64,000 nucleotides of DNA from Roseovarius sp. A-2 (GTDB lineage: Bacteria > Pseudomonadota > Alphaproteobacteria > Rhodobacterales > Rhodobacteraceae): NCBI RefSeq assembly GCF_002072155.1, contig NZ_BDIY01000001.1:606843-670842 (forward strand), written 5' to 3'. The translations under genes and the position numbers were made by a program. Of this stretch, positions 45,318-54,334 are shown piece after piece; position 1 is the first letter of the stretch; every line of letters starts with the position of its first letter. A model generated the notes under the pieces. It was given only the letters and a program-made list of their open reading frames with translations, had not been told where the DNA came from and did not search any database.

Positions 45318-46667
45318 ATGAGAGACGACAACTTCCTGCGTGAAATGAACGCGCGTCACCTGTGGCACCCGATGGGTCATCCCGCAGAGCAGCAGGCCAA
45401 TCCGCCCAAGATCATCAAGGCGGCGGAGGGCGTGCGGATCACTGATATCGACGGGCATGACCCGGTGGATGCGGTGGGCGGTCTGTGGTGCGTCAACCTT
45501 GGCTATTCCAACGACGTGGTGAAACAGGCGATTTCCGATCAGCTTTGGCAGTTGCCTTATTACTCGGCCTTTGCCGGCACCACGAACCCGGCGGCGATCG
45601 AGGCGTCTTACGCGGTGCAGGAGTTCTTTGCCGAGGACGGGATGACGCGCGTGTTCTTCACCTCGGGCGGGTCCGATAGCGTGGACACCGCGCTGCGCAT
45701 GGCGCGGCAATATCACCGCCTGCGGGGCGAACCGACGCGCACCAAGTTCCTCAGCCTCAAGAAGGGCTATCACGGCACCCATTGGGGCGGGGCGTCAGTC
45801 AATGGCAACAACCGCTTCCGGATCACCTACGAGCCGCTATTGCCAGGCTGTTTCCACCTGCCCAGCCCCTATACCTATCGCAATCCTTATGACGAGACCG
45901 ACCCGGCCAAGCTGGCCGAAAAGATCGCCGCCGCGATGGTGGACGAGATCGAGTTCCAGGATCCAAGCACCATTGCCGCCTTCATCATGGAGCCGATCCA
46001 GGGTGCGGGCGGGGTGATCGTGCCGGATGCCTCCTTCATGCGCCACATGCGCGAGATTTGCGACCGCTATGGCATCCTGATGATCTCGGACGAGGTGATT
46101 TGCGGCTTCGGGCGCACCGGCGACTGGACCGGTGCGCGGCATTGGGGTGTGCAGCCGGACATGATGACCATCGCCAAGGGCATCACCTCGGGCTATTTCC
46201 CGGTGGGTGGCGTCCTGCTGGGCGACAAGGTGGCGGATGTGTTCGAGAACGCGGGCCCCGAGGGCAGCATCTGGACCGGCTACACCTATTCGGCACATCC
46301 CGTCGGGGCCGCGGCGGCGGTGGCCTGCCTCTCGGAGACGCAGCGGCTTGATACCAAGACCAACGCGGCGGCGCGCGGCACGCAGCTTTATGAGGGCGTG
46401 CGCAAGCTGGCCGAGAAACATGACATCATCGGCGATGTGCGGGGCGGTCACGGCCTCATGACAGGGATCGAACTGGTCAGCGACAGGTCGAAAAAGACGC
46501 CGATGGATGCCGAGACCATGAAGCGGGTGCATCAGGCGACCTATGAGGCCGGGGCGATGGTGCGCCTTGGCGCGCATAATGTGCTGATGTCGCCGCCGCT
46601 GGTGATCTCGGAGGCCGAGGTCGATGTGATCCTGTCGGCGCTTGATAAGGGGTTCGCGGCGGCCTGA
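45318..46667 (+). CDS. Class III PLP-dependent aminotransferase
   Basis: A 449-residue omega-aminotransferase type enzyme. The PLP phosphate-binding loop FTSGGSDSVDTALRMA (about 112-127), the Asp in ISDEVICGFGRTG (about 255-267) and the Schiff-base Lys in TIAKGITSGYFPVGG (about 284-298) are present. Family members use taurine, beta-alanine, putrescine or similar amines with pyruvate. The N-terminal LWHPMGHPAE segment is shared by many marine alphaproteobacterial versions, but the substrate is not determined. CGGAGG lies at a suitable distance upstream. Confidence 0.88.
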   Translation: MRDDNFLREMNARHLWHPMGHPAEQQANPPKIIKAAEGVRITDIDGHDPVDAVGGLWCVNLGYSNDVVKQAISDQLWQLPYYSAFAGTTNPAAIEASYAVQEFFAEDGMTRVFFTSGGSDSVDTALRMARQYHRLRGEPTRTKFLSLKKGYHGTHWGGASVNGNNRFRITYEPLLPGCFHLPSPYTYRNPYDETDPAKLAEKIAAAMVDEIEFQDPSTIAAFIMEPIQGAGGVIVPDASFMRHMREICDRYGILMISDEVICGFGRTGDWTGARHWGVQPDMMTIAKGITSGYFPVGGVLLGDKVADVFENAGPEGSIWTGYTYSAHPVGAAAAVACLSETQRLDTKTNAAARGTQLYEGVRKLAEKHDIIGDVRGGHGLMTGIELVSDRSKKTPMDAETMKRVHQATYEAGAMVRLGAHNVLMSPPLVISEAEVDVILSALDKGFAAA

Positions 46668-46682
46668 CCCTGATTGACACTT

Positions 46683-47693
46683 TCAGGCGCGCGCGGCGAA
46701 GGTCACCGCGCGCCACAGGTCGAGCGCGGCGCGAGTCTCGGCCACGTCATGGACGCGCAGGATCTGCACGCCCTGCGCCACACCGCCAAGCGCCACGGCA
46801 AGCGAGCCGGGAATGCGATCGGAGGCCTGCGGCGCGTTGCTGATATCGCCGATAAAGCGTTTGCGCGAGGCCCCCAGAAGCACCGGGCAGCCGAACCCGT
46901 GAAACAGCGAGAGGTTTTGCAGCAAGCGCAGATTGTGCGCCTGCGTCTTGCCGAAGCCGATGCCGGGATCGACCACGATGCGCCCGCGCGGGATGCCGAG
47001 GGCGATGAGCGCCTCGACGCGCTGTGCGAGCCAGTCATAGACATCGAGCAGGACATCGTCATAGCGCGGGTTGCGCTGCATCGTCTCGGGGCTGCCTTGC
47101 GCGTGCATGACGCAAACCGGCAGGGCGTGTTCCGAGGCGAAGGGGGCAAGGGCGGGATCGAAGGTGAAGCCCGCCACGTCGTTGATGAGATTGGCCCCGA
47201 CACGCGCGGCCTCTTGCGCCACAGGGGTCTTGCGGGTGTCGATGGAGATCGGCGTCGCGATTTCGGCGCGAATGGCGGCGATCACCGGCGCGGTGCGACG
47301 AATTTCGTCGTCGATCTGCACCGGGGCGGCGCCAGGGCGGGTGGATTCGCCGCCCACATCGAGGATCGCAGCCCCTGCGCGCGTCATGGCATGGGCGTGG
47401 GCCAATGCCTGCGCGGGATCGAAATGCTGGCCGCCATCGGAAAAGCTGTCGGGGGTTACGTTGAGGATGCCCATGATCTGCGGCGCGGTCATGTCGAGCG
47501 CGGCTATGCGCGCGCGGGGTGCCGAAAGACGGGTCATCGCGTCATCGGGCAGGTCGCGGGCGGGCATCAGGTGCGGGGCTGCATCACGCGCCAGCACCTC
47601 AACTGTGTCGAACCAGCACCAGCCGCCTGCAAGCGTCAGGGCACCTTCGGGGCGGGCGGGGTCGGTTTGGGGGATGGGACGGTAATAGCGCAT
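46683..47693 (-). CDS. folP: Dihydropteroate synthase
   Basis: FolP condenses dihydropterin pyrophosphate with p-aminobenzoate to dihydropteroate for folate. The 336-residue chain has MGILNVTPDSFSDGG (about 75-89), GGESTRPGA (about 113-121) and VDPGIGFGKT (about 240-249), plus about 70 extra N-terminal residues found in related Rhodobacteraceae. The ATG overlaps the folB stop. It is convergent with the aminotransferase across only 15 bases. Confidence 0.93.
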   Translation of the reverse strand: MRYYRPIPQTDPARPEGALTLAGGWCWFDTVEVLARDAAPHLMPARDLPDDAMTRLSAPRARIAALDMTAPQIMGILNVTPDSFSDGGQHFDPAQALAHAHAMTRAGAAILDVGGESTRPGAAPVQIDDEIRRTAPVIAAIRAEIATPISIDTRKTPVAQEAARVGANLINDVAGFTFDPALAPFASEHALPVCVMHAQGSPETMQRNPRYDDVLLDVYDWLAQRVEALIALGIPRGRIVVDPGIGFGKTQAHNLRLLQNLSLFHGFGCPVLLGASRKRFIGDISNAPQASDRIPGSLAVALGGVAQGVQILRVHDVAETRAALDLWRAVTFAARA

Positions 47694-48622
47694 CACAGGC
47701 CGGAGCGGGCGATGTCCTGAATGAGCACCGGCACATCGCAGGAGGATGGCGGGGCCTCACCGATGAGCAGCAGGTCAGAGGCCTCAATATGTCCGGCGAA
47801 CCAGGCGGCGAGATCGACCGGCTTGTCGGGGCCGACCGTCGGGCCGTCCACCGCGTCGAGCACGATCTTCGACGGGGCCCAGACGCTGATCTGGCCGTTC
47901 TTCATGGCCCAGTCGAGTTCCGTGCGGGTGGCGACCACGACGCAGCGGTCATCGCGCCCGGCCAGAACCCAGGCGTTCTGTTCCATCGCCAGCAGGTCGA
48001 CCCGGCGCTGCGTCATGCGGTGGCCGGTCTTGGGGCTGTCCACCTCGGGGCGACCGACGCAGAGGATCACCGGCTCGGCCCGCGCCTCAAGCTGGTCAAG
48101 CCAGCGCGGCAGGTTGGGCGAGCGCACAGCAGTGTTGGTCAGGAACACCACATGCGGGTGCGGCGCGGTGTCTAGATGCGGGCTGGCGGGTTTGGTGGTC
48201 AGATCATCGACCGAGCGGACGATTTCTACCCCGAGCGCACCGGGCCCGCGGTCGAGTTTCTCGATGCGCACGAAGGTGCGGACCGCCTGCGGCTCCCACA
48301 GGATTCGTTCGGCGATGCGTTCGGCCAACGTTTCCAGAAGGTTGAGCCGTTCCTCGGCCAACTCGGTCGTGATCGCCTCCGTCACCTTGTCATAGGACAG
48401 GATGCGGTCGACATCGTCGTCGAGCGTGCCGGTCATCGGGCGCACCTCGACCACCACGTTGAAGCAGATGCGCTGCGTGGTACCGCGCTCGGCCTGGAAT
48501 GCCCCGATCTCCATCTCGACGGTATGGTCGCGCACGGAAATGCGATCGAGCGGGCCGTCGGGGGCCGTGGCCGAGGCGCGGGCGGCGGGATGCTCGAAGG
48601 CGAGGCGGATTTCGTTGGTCAT
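47693..48622 (-). CDS. folB: Dihydroneopterin aldolase with C-terminal extension
   Basis: A 309-residue protein, more than twice the usual 120 residues of FolB. Residues about 25-145 contain the FolB tunnelling fold (RISVRDHTVEMEIGAFQAERG, LSYDKVTEAI, LLETLAERIA). The remaining 165 residues (VVFLTNTAVRSPNL, WVLAGRDDRCVVVATRTELDW) are a conserved extension I cannot assign; relatives in this family share it. It makes 6-hydroxymethyl-7,8-dihydropterin for folP, which overlaps it. Confidence 0.85.
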   Translation of the reverse strand: MTNEIRLAFEHPAARASATAPDGPLDRISVRDHTVEMEIGAFQAERGTTQRICFNVVVEVRPMTGTLDDDVDRILSYDKVTEAITTELAEERLNLLETLAERIAERILWEPQAVRTFVRIEKLDRGPGALGVEIVRSVDDLTTKPASPHLDTAPHPHVVFLTNTAVRSPNLPRWLDQLEARAEPVILCVGRPEVDSPKTGHRMTQRRVDLLAMEQNAWVLAGRDDRCVVVATRTELDWAMKNGQISVWAPSKIVLDAVDGPTVGPDKPVDLAAWFAGHIEASDLLLIGEAPPSSCDVPVLIQDIARSGL

Positions 48623-49048
48623 CGGTTTCGGTGCCTCTGCTTTTCTCGCATCGGGCTTAGCATGGCCGCGTGTCGCGGTGAAAGGGTGAATGCGACAGGG
48701 TGGGGCGGGTTGGCGGCACGTGCAGCGATTCGATGGTTAACGGCCTTGCCCTGCAGGACATGCGGCATCTGCATCGCGTCGGTATCACGTCGGTGCGGGC
48801 CAGATAAGGGGGTAGGGGTAATGTGGCGGGCGATGCGCCACGGCTTCCTGCTGGATCAGTCGAGCGAGCGGTCTGCGGGACTAAGCCGCCTTTAGTGCAT
48901 GCCAGAAAGGCCACGTTTCCTGGCGAAGAAGCATCCAGCCCGCAATGGTTTATGAGCTCTTGGCTGGAAAACTGCCATAAGTTGATCCATGTCATTCCCA
49001 CGCATTCATTTTGTGAGATGTTTCCCCCAGTTTCATTGGAGGACACAA
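48623..49048. other. Non-coding region between folB and the DsrE-like gene
   Basis: The 426 bases between the divergent folB start and the secreted DsrE gene contain no believable gene. Open frames on the minus strand are rich in Arg, Ser and Pro without recognisable matches. GC drops toward the DsrE-like gene, where the promoter should lie, but no clear -35/-10 pair is recognised. Confidence 0.55.
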
Positions 49049-49495
49049 ATGCGACTATTTATCTTGAAGATGTTGCTGGCAGTTTCTGTGCTGCTTTCGC
49101 CGATTGCCGCAAGCGCGCAAGACAGCAAGCCCGGTCTACTCGTAAACTTGACAACTGATGATACCTGGGCGGCCGGTAAAGCTATCATGTTCGCCCATGA
49201 GAAGTCTCTAAAGAACGGTCATAAGACTGCAATCTGGATGAACATTCGGGCGGTTTATCTCGCCGACAAGAAACGCCCGAGTCACATTCATGGTCTCATG
49301 GCCGAAAAGGGCACATCTATCCAAGACATGTTGTCTGCGTTCATGGCGGATGGCGGTGTGGTCATTATGTGCCAAGCTTGTTCAGCAGCAGCGGGTTTGG
49401 ACGAGGGCGACTACATTGACGGCGTGCAAATGGGGAACTTTCCGCTTGTCGAAAGCTGGTTGTTCGATCCGACCGTAAAGACGCTTTCTTGGTAA
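49049..49495 (+). CDS. Secreted DsrE-like protein
   Basis: A 148-residue protein with a signal peptide (residues 1-23, ending ASAQ) and a DsrE/DsrF-like core, including LVNLTTDDTWAAGKAIMFA and GVVIMCQACSAAAGL near 110-125, with two Cys in CQAC. DsrE proteins are normally cytoplasmic sulfur carriers, so an exported version is unusual but known in related genomes. ATTGGAGG lies upstream. GC is lower than neighbouring genes, suggesting acquisition. A hairpin follows the stop. Confidence 0.75.
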   Translation: MRLFILKMLLAVSVLLSPIAASAQDSKPGLLVNLTTDDTWAAGKAIMFAHEKSLKNGHKTAIWMNIRAVYLADKKRPSHIHGLMAEKGTSIQDMLSAFMADGGVVIMCQACSAAAGLDEGDYIDGVQMGNFPLVESWLFDPTVKTLSW

Positions 49496-49512
49496 GACGT
49501 CTCATTGAGAAC

Positions 49513-49541
49513 AAAAAAGGGGCGGCGAGTGTCGCCCTTTT
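49513..49541 (+). terminator. Terminator after the DsrE-like gene
   Basis: An A-rich left arm and GGGGCG pair with CGCCCTTTT across a short loop (a one-base bulge is needed). The T tract at the end makes a rho-independent terminator likely, 18 bases after the stop codon. Confidence 0.7.
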
Positions 49542-49790
49542 CACCTCACGTAAAAGGGTCTTCTCTGGGCTCTCAGTCGACCTCGGATGCAGCGCAGCAT
49601 CGCCTCGGCCGCGGTTTCAGTGGGTGTCTGGGCGGACCAAATCTGCCGTTCACCGGCCGTCTCTGTGCCGCACAGAGGTGGTCCTGGTTTTTCGACCGGA
49701 TTGCAGCCTTGTTAAGGTGGATCAGGGTTTCATTTAGGCTGCTAATCTCATTGGTTCTGTTTTGCTGGCATAAGCCTCGTCCGGGGTCAA
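49542..49790. other. Non-coding stretch before the truncated Pit gene
   Basis: The roughly 250 bases after the terminator contain no coding sequence I trust. Homology to inorganic phosphate permease begins only near 49782 with the VNAVVPLAGI segment, so the normal N-terminal half of that gene is missing and this DNA replaces it. Confidence 0.5.
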
Positions 49791-50427
49791 CGCCGTGGTT
49801 CCGCTGGCGGGCATCAACGAGGCCATCGTCTCTGGAGGTGTCGCTTCGACGGCGCCGATTCCGCTTTGGGTGATGGCGGTCGGGGCAATCGGCATCGCGC
49901 TCGGTCTTGCGCTCTACGGGCCGAAACTCATTCGCACAGTCGGCAGTGAAATCACCGAGCTGGACAAGATGCGTGCCTATTGCATCGCGCTGGCTGCGGC
50001 GGTCACGGTGATCATCGCGTCGCAACTCGGTTTGCCGGTCAGCTCGACCCATATCGCCGTCGGCGGCGTGTTCGGTGTCGGCTTCCTGCGAGAATACATC
50101 AAGTCGAGCTATGCGCGGATGCTGCACGACATTCGAGAGCATCACGCCAACGAGGACCCCGAAACGGTGGAGAAATTCCTGAGCCGCTTCGAGGCAGCCG
50201 ACGTGATCGCTAAGGGCGAGATGCTCCGCGAGATGAAAGCGCAGGGCGCCTCTGACCGACTGCTTGACAAGAAGGAAAGAAAGGGACTTGGGCGCGTGCA
50301 TCGGGTCGAACTCGTCAAGCGCAAGCTGCTCCTTCGCATAGCGGCAGCCTGGGTCATCACCGTTCCTCTGGCCGCGATATTTGCAGCCATGTTCTTCTTC
50401 ATGCTCCGTGGCATGATGCTACCATGA
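49791..50427 (+). pseudogene. C-terminal fragment of a Pit-type inorganic phosphate transporter
   Basis: A 210-residue open frame that aligns, by memory, to the last part of PitA-family phosphate:H+ symporters of about 490 residues: AGINEAIVSGGVAS, LIRTVGSEITELDKMRAYCIA, QLGLPVSSTHIAVGGVFGVGFLREY. The sequence before it retains VNAVVPLAGI, the middle of the family's first motif, but the N-terminal helices are gone and upstream DNA is unrelated. No clear ribosome site is present. It is most likely a nonfunctional deletion remnant, although a short membrane product could still be made. Confidence 0.75.
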
Positions 50428-50616
50428 TCACGATTGCGGATCACGGCATCGCCCATCGGTTTGGGCAGAGCCGTTTGATGCCGATGGCAGGTTGACGAAC
50501 TTCGCACCACATATTGCGCACGTTGCTGCTTTTGTCAGGTTGGGCTCGGTCCTGCCGCGCGCCGCTCTGATAAGTGCTCTGTCCCCGTGGCGTGCGGTCT
50601 TCCTCGTTCAACAAAG

Positions 50617-50640
50617 AGGCCCCGGATTTCTCCGGGGCCT
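50617..50640. terminator. Strong hairpin terminator of ctaD
   Basis: AGGCCCCGGA-TTTC-TCCGGGGCCT is a perfect ten-pair stem. It lies 23 bases past the ctaD stop on the minus strand, where it is followed by CTTTGTT, and could also stop transcription coming from the truncated Pit gene. Confidence 0.8.
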
Positions 50641-50662
50641 GCGTTTTGTCGTTTCATCTGGT

Positions 50663-52336
50663 TCAGTGGGCCGGTGACTTGTCCCAGTCCTCACGCTTGG
50701 GAAGCTGCTCGAAGGTGTGCTCCGGCGGCGGCGAGGGCAGGGTCCATTCCAGCGTGTCGGCGTATTCGTTCCACGGGTTGGCCTGGGTTGACCGCGCCCC
50801 GCGCAGCAGCGTGTAGATCACGATGCCAAAGAAGAAGACGAACGACGCGAAGGAGATGAAGGCCCCGATCGACGACCACCAGTTCCAGACCGCGAAGGCC
50901 TCGGGGTAGTCGATATAACGGCGCGGCATGCCCTGACGCCCCAGGAAGTGCTGCGGGAAGAAGGTCAGATTTGCGCCGATGAACATCGCCCAGAAGTGCA
51001 GCTTGCCCGCCCATTCGGGCAGCATCCGCCCGGTCATCTTGGGGAAGTAGAAATAGATCCCCGCGAAGATGGCGAAGACCGCGCCAAGGCTCATCACATA
51101 GTGGAAGTGGGCCACGACATAATAGGTGTCGTGATAGGCCCGGTCCACCGATGCCTGGCTGAGCACAATGCCGGTGACCCCGCCCACGGTGAAGAGGAAG
51201 AGGAAGCCGAACGCCCAGAGCATCGGCGTCCTGAACTCGAGCGAGCCGCCCCACATGGTGGCGATCCAACTGAACACCTTGACGCCCGTTGGCACCGCGA
51301 TCACCATCGTCGCCAGCATGAAATAGCTCTGCTGGGTCAGCGACATGCCCACCGTATACATGTGGTGCGCCCAGACGACGAAGCCCAGAACCCCGATCGC
51401 GATCAGCGCCCAGACCATCGGCAGGTAGCCGAAGATCGGCTTGCGGCTGAAGGTGGCGATCACGTGGGAGATGATGCCGAAGCCGGGCAGGATGATGATA
51501 TACACCTCCGGATGACCGAAGAACCACAGGATGTGCTGGTAGAGGATCGGGTCGCCGCCACCCGCCGGGTCGAAAAAGGTCGTCCCGAAATTGCGGTCGG
51601 TGAGCAGCATGGTGATCGCCCCCGCGAGCACCGGCAGGGCCAGCAGGATCAGCCATGCGGTGACGAAGATCGACCACGCAAAGAGCGGCACCTTGAAGAG
51701 CGTCATGCCCGGTGCACGCATGTTGAGGAAGGTGGTGATCATGTTGATCGCGCCGAGGATCGAGGAGGCGCCCGAGACGTGGACCGCGAAGATCGCGAGG
51801 TCCATCGACATGCCCGCCTCGTTGACCGAGAGCGGCGGATAGAGCACCCAGCCCACGCCGGAGCCAAGCTGCCCGTTGCCGCCCGGTGCCAGAAGCGAGG
51901 CGACGCCAAGCGAAGTGCCTGCGATGAAGAGCCAGAAGGAGAGGTTATTCATCCGCGGGAACGCCATGTCCGGCGCGCCGATTTGCAGCGGCATCAAATA
52001 GTTGCCGAAACCCCCGAAGAGCGCGGGAATGACCACGAAGAACATCATCAGCACGCCGTGATAGGTGATCATCACGTTCCACAGGTGGCCGTTGGGCGTG
52101 CATTCGGCGACATCCGAGGCGATGAAGCGCGCGCCTTCCATGCACATGTATTGAACGCCCGGTTCCATCAGTTCCATCCGCATGTAGACGGTGAACATGA
52201 CCGAGATGAGACCGACGATCGCCGAGGTGATCAGGTAGAGGATACCGATATCCTTGTGGTTCGTGGACATGAACCACCGGGTGAAAAACCCGCGCTGATC
52301 TTCGTGTTCGTGGCCGTGAATGGCTGCGTCTGCCAT
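50663..52336 (-). CDS. ctaD: Cytochrome c oxidase subunit I, aa3-type
   Basis: The catalytic subunit with the heme a, heme a3 and CuB sites, 557 residues and twelve helices. It begins [13 protein letters not shown]; an in-frame upstream start adds 18 residues. The cross-linked [18 protein letters not shown] (about residues 277-294), the CuB His pair in WAHHMY, the K-pathway and D-pathway residues and [11 protein letters not shown] are visible. An FNR-type box lies 112 bases upstream of the start. Other oxidase genes (ctaC, ctaB, ctaE) are not in the window, and subunit IV is 41 kb away. Confidence 0.96.
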   Translation of the reverse strand: MADAAIHGHEHEDQRGFFTRWFMSTNHKDIGILYLITSAIVGLISVMFTVYMRMELMEPGVQYMCMEGARFIASDVAECTPNGHLWNVMITYHGVLMMFFVVIPALFGGFGNYLMPLQIGAPDMAFPRMNNLSFWLFIAGTSLGVASLLAPGGNGQLGSGVGWVLYPPLSVNEAGMSMDLAIFAVHVSGASSILGAINMITTFLNMRAPGMTLFKVPLFAWSIFVTAWLILLALPVLAGAITMLLTDRNFGTTFFDPAGGGDPILYQHILWFFGHPEVYIIILPGFGIISHVIATFSRKPIFGYLPMVWALIAIGVLGFVVWAHHMYTVGMSLTQQSYFMLATMVIAVPTGVKVFSWIATMWGGSLEFRTPMLWAFGFLFLFTVGGVTGIVLSQASVDRAYHDTYYVVAHFHYVMSLGAVFAIFAGIYFYFPKMTGRMLPEWAGKLHFWAMFIGANLTFFPQHFLGRQGMPRRYIDYPEAFAVWNWWSSIGAFISFASFVFFFGIVIYTLLRGARSTQANPWNEYADTLEWTLPSPPPEHTFEQLPKREDWDKSPAH

Positions 52337-52447
52337 TTGATGCCTCCTGCTGATGATTGTGACGGGCACGCAGAATCCGGCGTGGCTCACCTGCCCGTGA
52401 TCCTCTCAGGTTTTAGAATGTCCCGCCCTGCGCGGCAATGCGCGAAA

Positions 52448-52461
52448 TTGATGCAGATCAA
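52448..52461. promoter_or_regulatory. FNR/FixK-type box upstream of ctaD
   Basis: TTGAT-GCAG-ATCAA is a perfect FNR-type palindrome, centred about 118 bases upstream of the ctaD ATG. FnrL in Rhodobacter represses aa3 oxidase genes under low oxygen, so this is the expected type of control. The remaining 332-base gap to rlmJ holds no other feature I recognise. Confidence 0.65.
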
Positions 52462-52668
52462 AGAATTTTGTCGCACCCCTTGCGGGTTGAGGCGAGGATG
52501 CCGGGGCGGTGTTGCCGGGACGCGCCCTTCCTCGTGGGCCTCATCGAACCTGCCCGGATAACCTCGCGAATTCTCCGCCTCGGGCGTGACCTGGGGATCT
52601 CAAGTCGACAGAGTTCCTCACCTGCGCGGGGATGACGGGGCAGGGAATGGGTCAGGATCGTGCCTCTG

Positions 52669-53448
52669 TCAGCTTGATGCCGCGAAAATGTCGGTGAGCC
52701 GTGCCGTCTCCTCCTGCGACCCGTAGGGCGGGTTCACCACGAACATGCCGGAGCCGATCATCCGGTGCCCGGCGCGGGCGGGGGCAAAGCCGACCTCGTG
52801 GCGCATCGCGTCGGGAAACTGTGTGGTGAGGCGGGTCAGCATGGGGGCATGCGCGGCGCTGGTCAGGATCGGGTACCACAGCATCAGGATGCCCACGTTC
52901 CAGGCCCGGTTGATCCGGGCGAACTGCTGGGGGATGCTGTCATACTCGGCCTTAATCTCATAGCTGGGGTCAACCAGCAGCAGCCCCCGGCGCGGTGTGG
53001 GCGGGCAGAGCGCGCGCGCCATGGCAAAGCCGTCCTGCCGGTGGATATGGGCGCGATAGGGGGCCATGTAATCCGCAAGTAGCTGATGCTCGCCCGGGTG
53101 CAATTCGGCCAGGTGCAGGCGGTCTGTGGCGCGCAGGCCGAGTGCTGCGATGAGCGGAGATCCGGGATAGGCATCCGCACCATACCGCGCGCGGACGGCG
53201 TCGAGCCGCAGGCGGTAGGGGTGGTCGGGGGCAAAGCAGGCCTCGAGCCGCCCGATGCCCTGTGCCGCTTCCTGCGTCCGCCGCGCCGCTGCGTCCTCCA
53301 GATCATAGAGGCCCCGGCCGGAATGGGTCTCGATATAGCTGAGCGGCTTGTCCTTGCGGGTCAGGTAGTCGAGCACCCAGGCCAGCAGCGCGTGCTTGTG
53401 GACATCCGCCGCGTTTCCGGCGTGGTAATGGTGTTGATAGCTCAGCAT
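52669..53448 (-). CDS. rlmJ: 23S rRNA (adenine2030-N6)-methyltransferase
   Basis: RlmJ methylates A2030 of 23S rRNA with SAM. The 259-residue protein begins MLSYQHHYHAGNAADVHKH, the highly conserved N-terminus, and has the SAM motif SYIETHSGRGLYDLE (about 38-52) and the catalytic LLVDPSYE (DPPY-like, about 166-173). The upstream in-frame ATG adds three residues and is less likely. It is a single gene. Confidence 0.93.
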   Translation of the reverse strand: MLSYQHHYHAGNAADVHKHALLAWVLDYLTRKDKPLSYIETHSGRGLYDLEDAAARRTQEAAQGIGRLEACFAPDHPYRLRLDAVRARYGADAYPGSPLIAALGLRATDRLHLAELHPGEHQLLADYMAPYRAHIHRQDGFAMARALCPPTPRRGLLLVDPSYEIKAEYDSIPQQFARINRAWNVGILMLWYPILTSAAHAPMLTRLTTQFPDAMRHEVGFAPARAGHRMIGSGMFVVNPPYGSQEETARLTDIFAASS

Positions 53449-53543
53449 GCCGCCCAATAGCAGGCGGTGCGGGGCGGGGGAAGATGGTGCGACGCGGTGC
53501 TGTCCTCCTCCGGCCAGGGGTGATCTGGACGGGGTCCTTTGTC

Positions 53544-53566
53544 ATCGTCGGGCTTGACCCGAGGAT
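53544..53566. repeat. Dispersed hairpin element
   Basis: ATCGTCGGG-CTTGA-CCCGAGGAT forms a stem of nine positions with one mismatch. I recall the same GTCGGGCTTGACCCG-type sequence scattered between genes in many alphaproteobacteria, where it produces spurious translations such as DPRVKPDDD. It lies between the rlmJ start and the end of the DgoK-like gene. Confidence 0.55.
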
Positions 53567-53602
53567 CCCTCGACAGATTGCGATTGGGGCCTGCGCGCCG
53601 GC

Positions 53603-54334
53603 TCAGCCTCGGGTGCCCTGTTGCGTGGTGAGTGCCGCGAAGGCTGGTGCAAGGAGTGGTTCCGGAGACTCGACCGTCACCGGGACGCCCTGCGCCTCGA
53701 GCGCCTCGACATGGCCTGCGGCGGCGGTGTCGGGGGCGATGATGGCGACGCTCTGACCCAGCCAATAGGGCCGGGCCGCCGCGAGTTCCGCTCCGATCAG
53801 GTGTCCGGTGATTGCGCCGGTTTGTCCCGTCACCTCGGCGCTGCGCAGGTGCGTGGCGAGGCGTTCGGGGCGGCTCAGGCTGTCGGCAAGCGCGTCCATG
53901 TCGGCGGGCAGTGTGCCGCCGAGCGCCGTCATCAGGCGCGGGGTGAGAAAACTCTGGCAACTCACCGCCTCGCGCGCGCTCAGATGCACCCAATGGCTGA
54001 GCTGCCCGGTCAGCACGAGGGCGACCCCGTCCCAGTCGGGTTTCGCTTCGACAAAGCCCAGTAGCAGCAGGCGCACCCAGCCATCCAGCACATCGGCGGG
54101 GCTTTCCTGGCTGAGGCCGGGCAACCCGCGCCCCGGGGCGGTGGGCAAAAGGGCGGCGGGCAGGCCGTCCGGCATGCCGTCGCCAATGTGAAAGATCCGC
54201 TCCGGCACCGCCACCAATGCGGCGAGCGCCGCGTCTCGGTCCGGACCATCGGCGCTATCGACCACCCTGCCGCCGCGCAGCACAAAGGACCGCGCGCAGC
54301 GACCGTCATGGCCGACAATCGCCCAATCCTTCAT
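53603..54334 (-). CDS. Degenerate 2-dehydro-3-deoxygalactonokinase-like protein
   Basis: A 243-residue protein resembling DgoK, which phosphorylates 2-keto-3-deoxygalactonate, but shortened and altered. The family's N-terminal DWGTTNLR ATP motif is replaced by DWAIVGHDGRCARS, and the GTHSKWV substrate motif by GQLSHWVHL. The C-terminal region with GHLIGAELAAARPYWLG and the late glycine-rich segment is kept. It may be a noncatalytic paralogue or use another substrate. Its ATG overlaps the stop of the upstream phosphatase-like gene by four bases. Confidence 0.65.
   Translation of the reverse strand: MKDWAIVGHDGRCARSFVLRGGRVVDSADGPDRDAALAALVAVPERIFHIGDGMPDGLPAALLPTAPGRGLPGLSQESPADVLDGWVRLLLLGFVEAKPDWDGVALVLTGQLSHWVHLSAREAVSCQSFLTPRLMTALGGTLPADMDALADSLSRPERLATHLRSAEVTGQTGAITGHLIGAELAAARPYWLGQSVAIIAPDTAAAGHVEALEAQGVPVTVESPEPLLAPAFAALTTQQGTRG

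Noticed and set aside
48657..49046. 129-residue minus-strand ORF before the DsrE-like gene
   Set aside because: No motif, poor composition and no ribosome site.
50948..52561. Long 537-residue plus-strand ORF
   Set aside because: Antisense shadow of ctaD, rich in Arg, His and Asp with no motifs.
53442..53993. 183-residue ORF containing DPRVKPDDD
   Set aside because: Translation of a dispersed intergenic hairpin element and of the DgoK-like gene in another frame.
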